64,000 nt of DNA from Adiantum capillus-veneris (GCA_014529385.2 CM043970.1:46529279-46593278); one strand, 5' to 3'. Positions 22,285-34,657 are shown, numbered from the stretch's first letter. Program-made: numbers and translations. The notes: a model not told the origin generated them from the sequence alone.

Positions 22285-23100
22285 TTTCTGAGTAGTCACC
22301 CTCTGGGTAATTGTTTTTTCGCATACGAGCGCATGTATGGATCAACCGAGTACGTACCAAGTTGCCCCATGATTATTTCATCATATTTAACACGCTGATT
22401 TATGCACATGATGCATTTATGGTCACGTGCGTCCATAAAAAGCGCTTTTCGTTTCACGTCATAGAGGCGGTAGGAACACTGTTTTGGTCATAAATCACAA
22501 ACCGCTATGAATCATCCCCAACCCTTTAATCCAACCATAAAACACATCATTTAGAACATTTCCTCTCTTTGGTGTCATATGAAAAACACGCACGAGCTAA
22601 GAGATATGGTCAAAAAACAGTTTGTTGCCCACTGCACAACCAATTTTTTTGACTCCAGGCTCCTTGGAGAACCACTATAAAGATTCATCGAATGGGCAAA
22701 CCCACTTAACCAATTGAAAATCTTGATGAAACTTGATGATAAATGAATTTAGGTCTCCATTATCACCTCGGGAATGCGAGTTATTAATCGTTCAATAACC
22801 GGTTTTACCTACACGTGTAGGAGTTACCAAGGGGGGGTATCGTATGACATCGTGAGTTAACCGAGCTATTTTTATATGTTTTATGGTTTGTTTTGGTGAG
22901 TTTATTTCAAATTTAAATGACCATAAACATATGTGAGAGTATATGGTTAAACATCACGAACCGCATAGGCAAATATGATTAAAGTGGCTTTCTTTTGGGG
23001 TTACCGTTTGTTGTGTGAGTACTATATGGGTGAAGTGATGTGATAGAGTGATAGTCTATATTATAGAGTTGAGCTTGATGCATTGGTTTTAGGTCAAATA
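21030..23100. other. LTR-like or regulatory block between gypsy remnants
   Basis: The block begins tgtaagatccccaattttt, which resembles the TGTAAGAC-type start of many plant gypsy LTRs. It includes repeated T-rich phrases around gcttttcactctatttttagc, a TATA-like cctataaattgg at about 21920, a (CT)17 tract and a ctacacgtgtagg palindrome at about 22811. No coding sequence is seen. It may be an LTR or a solo LTR. I could not define the other end or a direct repeat. Confidence 0.4.
22248..22280. repeat. (CT)~17 microsatellite
   Basis: Perfect CT run in a CT-rich stretch. Confidence 0.95.
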
Positions 23101-23199
23101 ATTTCATTTGCATGTTTGCATACTCCCAAAAATGTAGACATCATATTTACTAGTGACTGCAATACAATCTACAACGCTCACGCTACCAAAATCAAGACC

Positions 23200-23770
23200 A
23201 AAAGTTCTTGAATCGCCTTGAAACTCACAGGGCCTACTCTACTTACCAAGAGGTCACCACCCTATGGACTCTGACCCAATATCCCACCCATAACCACTTG
23301 GTGTAGAAAAGTATAGTCTTTCATAAGGTGGTTTCCGCCACACTTGTAGCACAATCCTAATGGTTGTCAAGGCGCTTTTTCAAAATATTTCTTGTTAGCC
23401 CATTTTTGGAACTGAGACTGTCTGACTCTTCAGTGATCCATAAATCTACGAATAGGACCCCCCATTCCTCCTCTATGAGCTCTTTTTGGCCTGGGATATG
23501 GTATGTGTTCCTTACCTAGGGGTGCTCCTAATCCATAATTCTTGATTAGTCTAGCAAGTGGTTATTCCTCTGCTCGGACCCTTCCTTCTTGTTCTCGTTC
23601 CCAATGTGGTTCCTCAATCCTGGTTGGATTTGACATTCTCCTTCTACTCTCATCTTGGTATTGTTGATGGAGTGGTGGTTTTGGTGGTGCTTCCAGCCCT
23701 GACATGCCATGATATCCCACCCCCTTTCATGTTTAAGTATGGTGTTGCAAACTGCTCGAGCCATACTTCA
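23200..23770 (-). pseudogene. gypsy-type gag fragment with degenerate zinc knuckle
   Basis: The minus strand near 23340-23390 reads CYKCGGNHLMKDY, a CX2CX4HX4C knuckle with the last Cys changed to Tyr, preceded by basic sequence (PRPKRAHRGG). It does not continue the order of remnant B (its protease-RT linker ends near 23900), so it is probably a third fragment. Confidence 0.5.
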
Positions 23771-23899
23771 AATGATAGGGTGAGGTTTGTGAGTTTTGAG
23801 GGTTGGGCAATGGCTATTTATCTGATTGTGATGTGGTGTCAAATCATCTGAGAAGGGATTGGTAGATTTGCTAGGGGTTTCTATGGGCTTTTGCTTCTC

Positions 23900-24280
23900 T
23901 TTAGAACTCTGCAAATCATGGAACTCGTCCTATCATCGTCACTAAGATCTCGAACACAAACTTTGTCAACTATTCATTTATAGTCAATTGTTTTGCTAGC
24001 TTCTATCGTTTATGTCTCCTCTCTTGGCTCCAAGATAACATTTACTATCTCGAAGTGAATTATATCATAGCCATCTTTATCGCAAAATGTTGTGGGGGTT
24101 ATCTCATTTACACAAACATCTAGAGTATGTGTTCCCATCCAAAGGATTCAAATAACTCCTCTAGAAATGGATCTTTTATATACTACTTATCTTTTGCCAA
24201 GCGCCCTAACATACAAAATTTCTTTTTCAGGCTTCCACACTCAGATGCTCTACACATCCAAACATGAGCTTTCTTCATCA
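23900..24280 (-). pseudogene. gypsy protease-RT linker segment of remnant B
   Basis: Minus-strand remains of a DPFLEELFESFGW-like motif followed by a CVNEI-like stretch, parallel to 18990-18660. Several stops. Confidence 0.6.
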
Positions 24281-24595
24281 ACCAAGTAGGCAGTTGCATT
24301 CTAAAATCCGTAGCTACATCAAAGTAGTGTATTGGGGTTCTAATTATGTCTCTTTAACTATGGTCCTTTGTGCTGACCCTTGTTGTTACGCCCTTGTGTC
24401 TCAAGTAGAGGTGGTCATAGCCCCAATTTTGAACCATTTTGAGTTGATGCATGAATGGTCGTCCATAAATAACCTCAAAATTGTTTCTTTTTTCAAAGTC
24501 TACTACAACAAACTTGTGCTTGTATTCGATTTCGCAAGAGGATACAATTTTTTTTCAAGTATCCCCAAGGGTCTCTCTACAAATCCGTCTACTAG

Positions 24596-24982
24596 CTACA
24601 ATTTCATCCATGTTTTCCTGCAAGCTAGTCTCCCCCACTTCTCCCAGATTTCCTTTGTAGCAATGGCTAGCCCGTCCCCATTGTCTAGTATTGCTATCAT
24701 TTTTACTCCCTTGTACTCAAGTGGTAAGGTGGTGTTTCCTTCTTCCCCTTTGCAATAATCACCCACCTTATTCACTAGTACCGGCTTTGCTTTTGGTTTC
24801 TTTGGCAGAGTTGTTTCTATAGTTTCATCTACAAGTTCACCTTGTGGAAGGATTTTCAACTCCATCTTTTTTAGCTTTTTGCTTATTTGTCCCCACAAAT
24901 GTGGTATGATAAGTTCTAAGAGAGTAATGGTACATCTTTTACAAGATGACATCAATTTGTGGAGGCTTTTTGTGTCAGTCAT
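24596..24982 (-). pseudogene. gypsy aspartic protease segment
   Basis: Open minus-strand stretch of 128 codons. Its second half reads GVKMIAILDNGDGLAIATKEIWEKWG, split here as VKMIAILDNGDG and LAIATKEIWEKWG. The D-N-G at the active-site position replaces the usual D-S/T-G, so activity is doubtful. Some plant gypsy lineages do vary here. Confidence 0.7.
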
Positions 24983-25454
24983 TTATAGAATTGGATTCCA
25001 CTGGGATGGCAAAATTCTCACCTCAAATTTTGTTGTGTTTTCCCGTATAAAAGAAGATAGATTCCTTGAAGTTTTTGGTTTACTCCTTGCGAATACTTCA
25101 CTCCCTATATCTCCATACAATGACTGTATATCCCTAGGATAAATCTCATGGTCCATGTTGATCTCTGGGATTGGTACCGTGTGGTACTACCGTCTTTTTG
25201 GTTTTTGATCCTCTCCCATAAGGATTGTGACCACGGTTTGCCCACTTCAAGAATTTGCTACATCTCATGATACTTGGCCTCATCCATTGTATTTTCCACT
25301 AACCTTGTATCCAATGGCTTGTCATTCCTCCCCAATTTGGTTAGTTCACCCATGCTGTTGTCTTTTAATGCACTTGCGTTCTCCTTTTATGGCACATGCA
25401 CTACTTGATCAGGGATTTTCAATCTTTTTGGTTGCATTGGAGCGTGATCCATCT

Positions 25455-25859
25455 TTATGAGCCTTCTGCACATTTTTGTTTGTTTGGTTTCAATTTCAAG
25501 ATGCCGATAGCAACTGACTCGCTTTGAAACTCGATTCGTTGTGGACATTCTAGCTCATCCACCACTGGCTTATTCCTTGTTGTTTTCTGAGCCTGAGCTC
25601 TAGTAACCACCTTGGCAGGAATATTCAGGTTTGACTCAGATTTTCTAGAACAAGGTAGAACTCCAATGACATTCACATTCGCTTTCCCCTTGTGGTTTGG
25701 GTTTTTAGCACAGTGTTGGATCAAGTGTTCTTTTCCACAACCATCACAGAATTCAAAGATTCTCATTTTCTTGTCTTTGTTTGGACAAACTTGTGCCCAA
25801 TGGTCATATCCACATTCATAGCATGGACCTTCTAGTTGGGCACCAGGTGGTGCTCCCAT
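25455..25859 (-). pseudogene. gypsy gag zinc-knuckle region
   Basis: Open for 134 codons on the minus strand. It contains CYECGYDHWAQVC (CX2CX4HX4C) and then a second Cys/His cluster CDGCGKEHLIQHC with the same spacing. Two knuckles bind packaged RNA in functional elements. A Lys-rich tail follows. Confidence 0.8.
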
Positions 25860-26383
25860 TCGCTATCATGTCCTATGAGGATATCCTCTAGATTTGTAAT
25901 TTAAGTTTGCTACGAACATGAGCGTGTTTTTATCCATCGTGTATTGATTCCTCATTGGTTGATCCACATATGAAGGTTCTGCAGCCTCATTTTCACTTGC
26001 CCAAAGTGGACTATCCTTAGTAGCATATGCTACATCCTCGGGCTCTCTTGGGTGAGTGTCTACAGGATCTCCATAGGCGGCATCGTTGGTTGACTCGTGA
26101 GTGGTTCTATTGGCAACATATATCTAACAATAGCCCAATTTTCTTGAGGTAAAGGAGGCTATTGTCCCAACACAGGTTGTGGTTTTTCCCCTCCTTGTGA
26201 TGCATTATTGGGTCCAATCTGGTACCTGGGAGGTGGTGGAAATGGTTGCATTGCTGGAGGTTCGTATGGCCTTTCCCTCACATAGTTTTGATTGTAAAAA
26301 CACTCATTTGTGTCATGGCCAGTGTACTTCTACTCAATTGCACACCACTTCAATACTCTTGGAGCATTCGCTGTTGGCATTTG

Positions 26384-26683
26384 TCACATATTGGGGTTAT
26401 GTCGGTAAGCTTGATTCATCCTTCGAATCACTTCCTCGACTACTTGGTCAAAATTTTGTGTGATTGGAGTAGGAGAACTACATTTAGTAGATGGCTCACT
26501 AATGGTAGAAGAGGTGCTGCTAGAGGTCATGTTTGCATCCTTGGTTACCTCTCCGTACGTTTTGCAGTTGTCGACTAGATACAAGGCTTCTCTAGTGACC
26601 TGCTCAAATGTGGTGCATGCCTTTAAGTGCAAATCCTTCTTGAGAGTTTCATTTCTCATGCCCTCTATGAAGATAACTGACAA
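26384..26683 (-). pseudogene. gypsy gag capsid fragment
   Basis: Minus-strand 99 codons with IEGMRNETLKKDLHLKAC and FEQVTREALYLVDNCKT, which fits the C-terminal part of a retrotransposon gag. A Ser/Thr-rich linker follows toward the knuckles. Confidence 0.65.
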
Positions 26684-26950
26684 TCATCTTGTGGTAACTC
26701 TCTCATAGGACATCTCTCAATATACTATTTGAAGCTTCCTTTACCTTGTCATTCTCTTTTTGCTTAAAAGCATAGATTTGGGAAATGTACTATGCTTGAT
26801 TCCTCTTTTGGAGAATTCCTCAGCTGAGACCATAAATTTGGCACACTTTTCAAGAATGCCTTGCACCTATATTTAACTATTTTTGGGAGCGGACCGGTCA
26901 AAGATATGTATGGAATCAAGAACAAATTAATCCCCTTTAGCGTGCTCTAG

Positions 26951-28563
26951 AAGGGTAGGAGCACATACTCCCACCGACGCATCTTGCTCATCACTTTGTC
27001 CAAGACCCACAGGAACCTTTGCTTGTGAGTGATGTCAACCCCAAGCGGGGCCCAAAGGTGGCGGAAGACCTTTCCTTTTGAGATAAATCGTTGTGATCTT
27101 TTTAACCATTCAATAATGGTAAAACTCAAGGTACCTCCTCATTGGATAGTTCATTATTGAAATAGTAGCTCTTGGGGTGTTAATTTTTTTTCTCACAAAG
27201 TACCTCATGAAAGGTTTTGTTTGTAAAGAACCTAGAATATTGGAAGCAGGGATCTATTATCCGTTCAAGCTAACTTACCAATGAAAATTGATAGGTGCAA
27301 TTTCTTAAACACTATTTTATTAAAGAAGTAAAACTTGAGCAAAAGCGACAAAAATTGGAGACCACATAACAGTGAGGGTGAAATTTTCATGAGATCCCCC
27401 CTCCCCTCCTCTCTTTTATAATAGGACTTCATTGATTAACAATATGCTTGTATAGTGGAGGTTTGATCAAAACTTAAACAAGTGGACAAAGGGATTGGAG
27501 AGCCCTTACAAAGTCTTTGATAAAAGAGCCTTCTCACACATAGAGAGTAAGAAATAAATACTCTATTTGCTATGTGACTCCATCTCATAGGGTAAAAGTC
27601 ACATAGGTTAGTAATCTTGTACAAAGGGAGAGAGCATGAGGGTGAAGAGAAGTCCAATTCTTTGCTTGACTATGGAAAAGAAACAAATCCATGGACAATC
27701 TCTCAAAAAAATCAATTAATAATTGTGTGACTATCACGTGAGTGTAGTAGAAGGGGTTATTAAATTTCTTTTTTTCTCACATTATCACATACAAAAGGGT
27801 ACAGTAAAATGGAATTGGGAAAAAAATGTACAGATTGAATAAAAAAAGGGTGTATTTTATTTGCCAAAAATTCATAGATAAGGAGTTTTAGAAATAGCCC
27901 TTGAATGCCACGATACACACAATTTATGCAAAGTGACCCCTCAAGCAAACTCTAAATATCACTCTAGGGGTAGAGGCCACGTAATTAGAAGAAATGCGAT
28001 GATGGGTGAGAGGATCTTCAAATAGATTATAAGGGTGGTATATGTCTTCTTTGTATACTTGTCTTGCCTTGAAGATGGTTTTTCTTCAAGCATTTCATGG
28101 CAAGCGCTTTTTAGGAATCCAACATGCAGATTCTTGATAGATGCTCTTCATCATGTGTAAATTGTAACGACATTCTAGTGTCCTCCCAATGATCTTGTAT
28201 ATAACCTCCATATAGAAATCCTTGCCTATTCATGCTTGACATGTGGAAGGGCTTGCCCTAGTCACCCATGGCCTTGCCCACAGGTTTCTTGCCCTCACAC
28301 TACTCTCCTCTCAAGGGTCATGTGGGCAAGGTCATGGCCCACAAGACCCGTTGCCTCACATAATTACATGCATGTTGCATCTCCCATTCCCTCCCTCTTT
28401 CACACTGAATCTTTCTAAGTTTTTCAAATGAGACAAATAAAGTTTTATTTTTATTGTTTCAAAATGATGCAAAGGTGCCAAGGCTATACCACACATCCCA
28501 TAAGGTCCCCGAAAAAATGTTACAAGGGGGACACAAAAGGGCGTTATCTTTAGGAGGGATTCC
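26951..28563. other. No gene seen; purine/pyrimidine tract at 27395-27420
   Basis: AT-rich sequence with a marked pyrimidine tract (cccccctcccctcctctc at about 27396), which on the minus strand is a purine tract such as precedes an LTR. No LTR was identified. Small open frames show no motif. Confidence 0.5.
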
Positions 28564-29004
28564 TGTAGATGGTGGCAATAGATGCCAATCAAAAAGTCAG
28601 AAAGAGCTTGTAAATACCAAACTCGGTTATTGCAGTAACTATAAAAGAGATAGTCAGTCACAGGCCAAGTCCGATGGCTATCAATAGGACCCATTATTTT
28701 TTTTGCAAGTTACCTTTTACTACTATCATAGAGTCTAGTGTCTTGGAGCTCATTATTCTCTTCTATTCTTTTGTCATTAAGCCCAAAGTAGACTTTGGCT
28801 CATATTGTTATACTCGAGTTATACTCATCTGAATACATATTTCAGTACATCTCGTTCCAATTTCCATTTTAGTCTGAGTCTCATACTTCATTTCAGTATG
28901 TCTGTTCTGATATCTAATGTCTATATCTGATTTTGCTTGCCTGGTTTGAACTAACTCTAACTAACCAACCTGGAATAGCTATCACAAGTGACTAGCTCAT
29001 TCCA
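28564..29004 (+). repeat. 5' LTR of gypsy C (~441 bp)
   Basis: Starts TGTAGATGG and matches 34658-35097 along its length (caaaaagtcag...agctcgtaaatacc, then agtctagtgtcttggagctcatta), with many substitutions. The shared block ends at attcca. A weak PBS (tggtgttagagct) lies at 29063-29075, 58 bp on, so the true LTR could extend to about 29060. Confidence 0.82.
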
Positions 29005-29134
29005 TTTTGTTAATCACGGTAGTTGAGCTAAGTTTCTCTTGACAGAAGAACTATCTCCCAGTTGGTGTTAGAGCTAGCTGAAATTATCCATGACACCAGA
29101 AGAGTGTTACGTGGCAGAAGACTAGTGAAGAGAT

Positions 29135-30300
29135 TTGTGGATGATTAGGATCGTGTCATCACCATCCAAGAGGAGTCAGAGAAACGCTGTTACTCAATGG
29201 GAAATTGGGACTGAAACATGTGTTCCTCCGGATCCATGGGTAGCTGATGAATTGCGGGATTCCCAACACTCGGTCCATTCCAAAAGGAGACATTCAGAAA
29301 TAGGAGACCACAGGTCTCAATCCAATGGACCTCACAGAAGTAGAAAATATACTGATGATAGTGAGGGCAACAAGCGAAGTCACGGATCCACAAGAAAAAG
29401 GGTCAACAAAAAATCCTCAAACCAACACATTGACTAAAATCGACGACGAAAACAAATGGGAAGCAGACACAGATCATTACAATAAAAGATGGTCTAGAGA
29501 TAGAAAACTAGTTTAGAATCTAGATCTAGTCATTCATGAACATTCTACTAATTTGAAGATTTCATTTACAGTCTTCAAAGGGGGAAAGAGGGACAATCTA
29601 GATGTGCACATTTAGGCATTCAAACTATACACTGAGCTGAAGAATATCGATGGAGATGAATGGGGAGATGTTTTTCCTCAAATATTAAAAGAGGTAGCTA
29701 GGAAGTGGTATTACCATTACCCAGTGCTCCATAAAACAAATTGATTGAAGAATTTTTCTTGGAGTACTCAAACAACAGAGGAGATGAAGAAGCCTTATGT
29801 AAGCTGGACAAGATAAAGCAAGGTAAATTGTCAATCAGGAGCTACGTCAAGAAAATTAAGGAACTGACCAGATAGTTGCATGAACCTCGTCCAAATAAAG
29901 AATGAGGGCTTGGTTCCTCAACGGCTTTAAAAGTAAGAAGCTAAGGAAATGGGAAGTTCTAGCCCCTATAAAGAAATTCAATGCTTTGATTCAACGAGCC
30001 CAAAAACTCGAACATTGGACTAAAGAGGAATGCATCCACAAGAAAAGAGAATATAGTGATTGCCAAACGTTGACTGAAGGGTCAGATTCTAGTGCAACTT
30101 CAAGCTTATCTGATATTGACTCAGATGAAAAAGCTAAAGGCAAGAAGAAAGGGTCGTGGACTAGGAAGCTAGAAGAAGAAAAATGGAGACCTGGTGTTTG
30201 AAGTGAAAATCTAGAGATCATAGCTCAGATGAATGTTCACAATGCACGTATTGTAAATCTTATGGGCATGTGTGGAATAATTGTGGGTAAAGGATTAAGG
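29135..30300 (+). pseudogene. gypsy gag, decayed
   Basis: Ser/Arg-rich start (29135-29437), a capsid-like part near 29640-29720 (KEVARKWYYHYP), an open stretch 29902-30201 and a zinc knuckle CTYCKSYGHVWNNC near 30240-30290. Several stops and shifts separate these. Confidence 0.75.
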
Positions 30301-30579
30301 GATAAGGATTCACCACTTTAAGAAGGGAAAGGACTTATCTATGATTGCACTGAAGACTCTAGAAGTAATGAAAATAGATGGGGCAAGTGGCTCCAAGGAG
30401 AATGAGACCAGCATGAGTGCTAGAGATGGCAGAGGCAGATACCAAGGGGGTATTGGCCGGGGTAGAGGCAGAGCTGACTGTGGAAAAAGTTAATCCCTAG
30501 ACTTATGAAAAATATGACCATTATGCAGCTCAATGCCTGGATGATGCTAAACCACTTTTCATACTCTGTAATGTTCTAG

Positions 30580-30900
30580 CAACTTTCTTGAGATGTATGA
30601 TGGAAATATTCAATGATTTCTTGCACAAATTTTTGGCTATATTTATGGATGATTTCACTCTCTTCTCTACTGAGGAAATGCATCCACTCTTCTTGGAAAT
30701 GGTTTTTGAGAGATGTAAAGAGAAGAGGATTTTCTTGAACCCATTTAAATCAGTGTTCATGGTATGGAAAGGCTAGCTTCTAAGAAATATTGTCTCTAGG
30801 AATGGAATTGAGATAGCTAATGATAAGATTAAGTGTATTCAGCAAGACAAAGCACCGACAAATGTATTTGAAAGGAGCTCTTTCCTTGGAATGTTAATGT
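30580..30900 (+). pseudogene. gypsy reverse transcriptase, 3' part only
   Basis: Open 30588-30776: FLHKFLAIFMDDFTLFS with FMDD in place of YMDD, then ERCKEKRIFLNPFKSVF. The N-terminal half of RT is not seen between gag and this segment, so a deletion is likely. Confidence 0.8.
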
Positions 30901-31069
30901 GTATCGAATATTTATTCATATGTTCATAGCTAAGGTAATTCCTTTGTATGAATTGACTCAGAAGGGGAAGAATTTCATGAATCATTTGGACCTACGAGTG
31001 TGAAGAGAGTTCCAATGTTTGAAGGAGGCGATCAGTAGGAAGCTAATCCTTCATCGACCAGAGTAGGAT

Positions 31070-31543
31070 GTGATTTTCCATGTGCACGTGGATGCGTCTG
31101 GAATGGCGATGGGGGCTATATTGGCCCAGTCTGATGTGAAGACGGAGTATCTACTCTACTTCTCCAATTTTTGGTTCAGTTCAGTTGAACAAGAGTATTC
31201 CTCTATAGAGCGACAAGCACTAGGAAGAATTTTCAGTGCCACAAAGTTCAAACAATACTTATTGGGCAAGCTATTTCACTTTTACGTAGATAATCAAGCA
31301 CTTCTCTTTCTAATCAACAAAGTAGTCATTTAGGGAAGATTGATCAGATGGATGATGTTTCTGATGAAGTTTGAGTTCAAAATCTTCCATAAGCCAGGAA
31401 AGACACATTGTGATGAAAATTTTCTTTCAAAGAGTACAAAGGGCATCCCAAACACACATCTGAGGAATGAACCAAATGCCAAACTCTTTCAAAATGCAGC
31501 AATGGAAGGATGTATGATTTCCTTCAATTTAAAGGATTTCTGA
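31070..31543 (+). pseudogene. gypsy RNase H
   Basis: HVDASGMAMGAILAQ, EQEYSSIERQALG and FYVDNQALLFLIN give the RNase H fold with its Asp/Glu residues. FKIFHKPGKTHCDENFLSK follows near 31375-31430. Confidence 0.85.
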
Positions 31544-31819
31544 AAGGAATGGTCCCAGGAAAACAAAAAGGTGTTGATAATAAAGAGTTTGAAATTCAAC
31601 GGCATTGGAGGAGCTCTGTACATACTATGTATTGATGGGGCACTTCAAAGATGTGTGCATATGCAAGGAAGAATGCAGGTTATCATAGAGGTTCATAGTG
31701 GGGATGCAAGTGGCTACTTCTCCATTGATATTACTTACAAGGCAATCTTTCAAGCAAGTATCTTGTGTCAAAGCATCATGGCCAATTTCATATTTTTCAG
31801 TGGATGAAGATTGACCACA

Positions 31820-32750
31820 TCTGATATGACACCTCTGACTCCTGGAGAGCCATTGGGAGTGTTCATGAAGTGGGGACCAGACTTTATGGTTCCATTCAAG
31901 AAGGTCACTTCTAGGAAGAGCAAGTGCTACTTGCTATGTGAGAAAATGGATTGAAGCCAAGGCATTACTAGATAACATTGCAAAATTGACAGTAGTATTT
32001 TTGTTTGATTACATCATTTGGAGATTTGGATGTCCCATTGAAATAGTCTCAGATTAGGGCAATCATTTCATGAATGAGACGATTCGGATATTGACTGAGA
32101 TATTTGTAGTTTAGCATCAATAATCCACTCCATACTATCCTAGGTGCAATGGATTGGCTGAAAGCATTAACAAAACAACAAAGACGATATTGATAAAGAT
32201 AATTTAGAAGGAGCCACATTATTGGGATGCAAAGCTTCAGGCACCACTATGGGCTCATATAAATGCTTACAAGGTTACCACTAAAATGACACCTTTCAAA
32301 ATGGTCTATGGCACATAGGCAGTGGTATTGATGGAGTTTGCAATCCCAAGTCTCAAGTTAGAAGGTGAGCATGGCATGGACTTCAATGCAAATATAGAGC
32401 AAAGATTAGATGAATTATTAAGATTGAATAAGATCCGACAAAGAGCAATGCTAGAATAGGAGGTGACTCAACAGAGAAGAAAACATTGGTATGATAGTAA
32501 GATCAAATTCAAAGAATTCAAAAAAGGGGATATGGTATTACTTTATCAGTCAAAGCAAGCCCAAGAAGCCTAATCTAAAAATTGCACGGTTAGGACCTTA
32601 TGAAGTAGATTGGGTGTTTCCTAATGGCACACTTTGGTTGCAAGATTTATCAAGACTATTGTTGCCAAGTGTTTACAATGGGGCCAAAATTAAGTTATAC
32701 TATGCCCAATCAAATGAGGTTCGACTTCAACTACGTCCATGACAGAGCCA
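31820..32750 (+). pseudogene. gypsy integrase with C-terminal GPY module
   Basis: Decayed core motifs near 31860 (MKWGPDF), 32050 (SD-GNHF) and 32140 (YPRCNGLAESINKT). The C-terminal module follows, with RRKHWYDSKIKFKEFKKGD near 32480 and LGPYEVDWVFPNGTLWLQDL near 32594. The latter is the GPY/F module of gypsy integrases. Confidence 0.85.
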
Positions 32751-32759
32751 GGTGTGAGG

Positions 32760-33712
32760 GTGATGTATTTCTTATCGTCGTTCTCTATGTAGATGATTTG
32801 CTTATTACTAGTCCGAATGAGACACACATTACAAAATTCAAGGCTAATTTGACTGCTACTTGGCTTTTGCATCATTATTTGGGCATATAGTTAAAGCAGT
32901 GTGATGGAGGTATTGCCTTGTGTCAAACAAGCTACATAGAGACATTACTATGTAAGTTTGGACTTGAGAACTGCAAACCTATTGCTACTCCCATAGAAAC
33001 AAGTTTGAAATTGGTTCATCATGATGGTGGTGATCTTACCGATGTCACTCTTTACCAAACTTCTATTGGATGCCTTATTTATGTATGCAATACAAGGCCA
33101 GATATTCAGTTTGCAGTCTCACAAGTTAGTAGATTTATGCATAGCTTAGGGTCTAAGCATTGCCAGGCTTTCAAAAGGATCTTTTGCTACTTAAGTGGAA
33201 CTTTATATCTTAGGTTGTTTTATCCCAAGGGGGGATCATTGCCACTAGATTTACATGCTTTTTTAGACTCAGATTGGGTCGGTTGTTATGAAACGCGAGT
33301 GTCCACAAGTGGTTTTTGTTTCATGCATATCATGGTTGAGCAAGAAGCAACCTACTGTGTCCATTTTCAGTTGTGAAGTTGAGTATAGGGAAGTCTTCAT
33401 AGCTACAACTGAGTGTGTATGGATCAGACTTCTTATGGCTGATTTGGGTGTTGGACAGCACACTACCAACATCATCTACACTAATAGTCAGAGCGCATTG
33501 GTAGTTGCTTTGAACCTAGTCTTTCATTCTCTTAAAAAGCACATTGAGGTGCATTATCAATGTGTCAGAGAGAGACTCTCAATAGGAGAGATCAGCTTGG
33601 CTTATGTGCCGACAAAGGACAACCTTGCAAATCTGTTTACGAAGGCATTGCCTCATGAGAAGTTTGAAGCTTTTTGCAAAGCTTTGGGCTTGCTTCCCTT
33701 TGTGGATTTATA
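32760..33712 (+). pseudogene. copia RT C-terminus and RNase H
   Basis: YVDD motif, then IGCLIYVCNTRPDIQFAVSQ, DSDWVGCYETRVSTSGFCF and KKHIEVHYQCVRERL, TKDNLANLFTKALPHEKF. There is a stop at about 32888-32890 and a frameshift at about 33330-33380 in RNase H. Confidence 0.85.
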
Positions 33713-33787
33713 ATGTCCTCAGGGCATTGAACTTTCCTATACACTATTTTCCATCTCGCGTTTGCCGCACCACTCTCATGGGGGATT

Positions 33788-34019
33788 TGTTATGATATAT
33801 GTGGTAGTGATGTGTGTGAACGCAATTAGGACCGTCGCACCATTTTTCCTTCACCGTGAAGTTTTTTCCCCTGTGCATTGTATATATGCCCATCACTCTA
33901 GGAATAACTTATCTTTCCATTGTGCACTAAGCAATGTGCTCTCTGTTGTGTGCCTTGAGCTTCTTCATCTTCTCCAATCTATGTGTGCATTCCTGCAACC
34001 CTAATTCGAACAACCCACA
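33788..34019 (+). repeat. Single 3' LTR of copia fragment H (232 bp)
   Basis: TGTTATGATATATG...CAACCCACA, preceded by tctcatggggga, a short polypurine tract. The partner LTR is missing. Confidence 0.7.
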
Positions 34020-34657
34020 GTAGATTGGACCGCCTGGAAAGAAGTTTTGAATGAAGCTGAGAAGAAGGTTCAGGTGGATCAATTGCAAGTTTCCTTAGAG
34101 ACATGTTGGCTTAAGATGGGTTGTGAATTCAGATTAGGGAATTGATAAAGATCACCAATGAACTTCTTCAGCTAACAATAGACGCATCCAAGATTCCAGA
34201 GAAAGAACTGGCAAACATGGCAGCATCGAAACCCTAGTTTAAAGAGAATCAGTGATGGTTGAAGTCCTGTTCAAGGACAGAATTAAAGCAAACTGGCCAC
34301 TTTCTGAAGGGTGGATTCACATAGCATCATTTTTTCATAAGCTTGCCAGATCCAAAATGGCCAGAGGCAGACGCACTATATATGATGCTGACATACGAAG
34401 ACTTGGAATGCTTTAACACCATATGAAATGGAGATAAAGACTGAGCGCAAGGAGTAGCTGGAGCAAAAAGCTCTTTACCGATTGATTGAGGAGGAGAATG
34501 TTGGTTTTAGTGCTCAAGAGGGTTCTACTACTCCGCGGCTTGACATAAAAGGAATACAATTAGGTGGAATGAGAGTGCTTAATTCCTATTGGATTAATCA
34601 GAGGACTAACTGAAAGTTTGGAAATATTCCAAAATTCAAAGAAAAGGGGGAAGAAAA
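34020..34657 (+). other. Gypsy C 3' internal region
   Basis: Sequence between the embedded copia LTR and the gypsy 3' LTR. It has no convincing coding motif and ends in the polypurine tract. Confidence 0.5.

Larger units (their letters stand above)
23900..26950 (-). mobile_element. Ty3/gypsy remnant B (minus strand)
   Basis: Reading leftward: a gag fragment, a tandem zinc-knuckle region, an aspartic protease and the protease-RT linker that matches remnant A at 18660-18990. RT, RNase H and integrase are absent, so the element is truncated or interrupted at about 23900. Confidence 0.75.
32750..34019 (+). mobile_element. copia 3' half embedded in gypsy C (fragment H)
   Basis: RT C-terminal part (VLYVDDLLITS near 32790), tether and RNase H to 33712, then a purine tract and an LTR at 33788-34019. 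Nothing of gag, protease, integrase or early RT is present. The reading joins directly onto the gypsy integrase tail at about 32720-32750. The 5' half was lost by deletion or recombination. Confidence 0.8.

Noticed and set aside
23558-23851. 97-codon plus-strand frame
   Set aside because: Antisense to gag-like sequence; no motif.
27395-27420. Polypyrimidine tract as proof of another LTR element
   Set aside because: On the minus strand it resembles a PPT, but no LTR start or partner repeat follows.
28236-28431. Short Pro/Cys-rich plus-strand frames
   Set aside because: No start context, motif or splice evidence.
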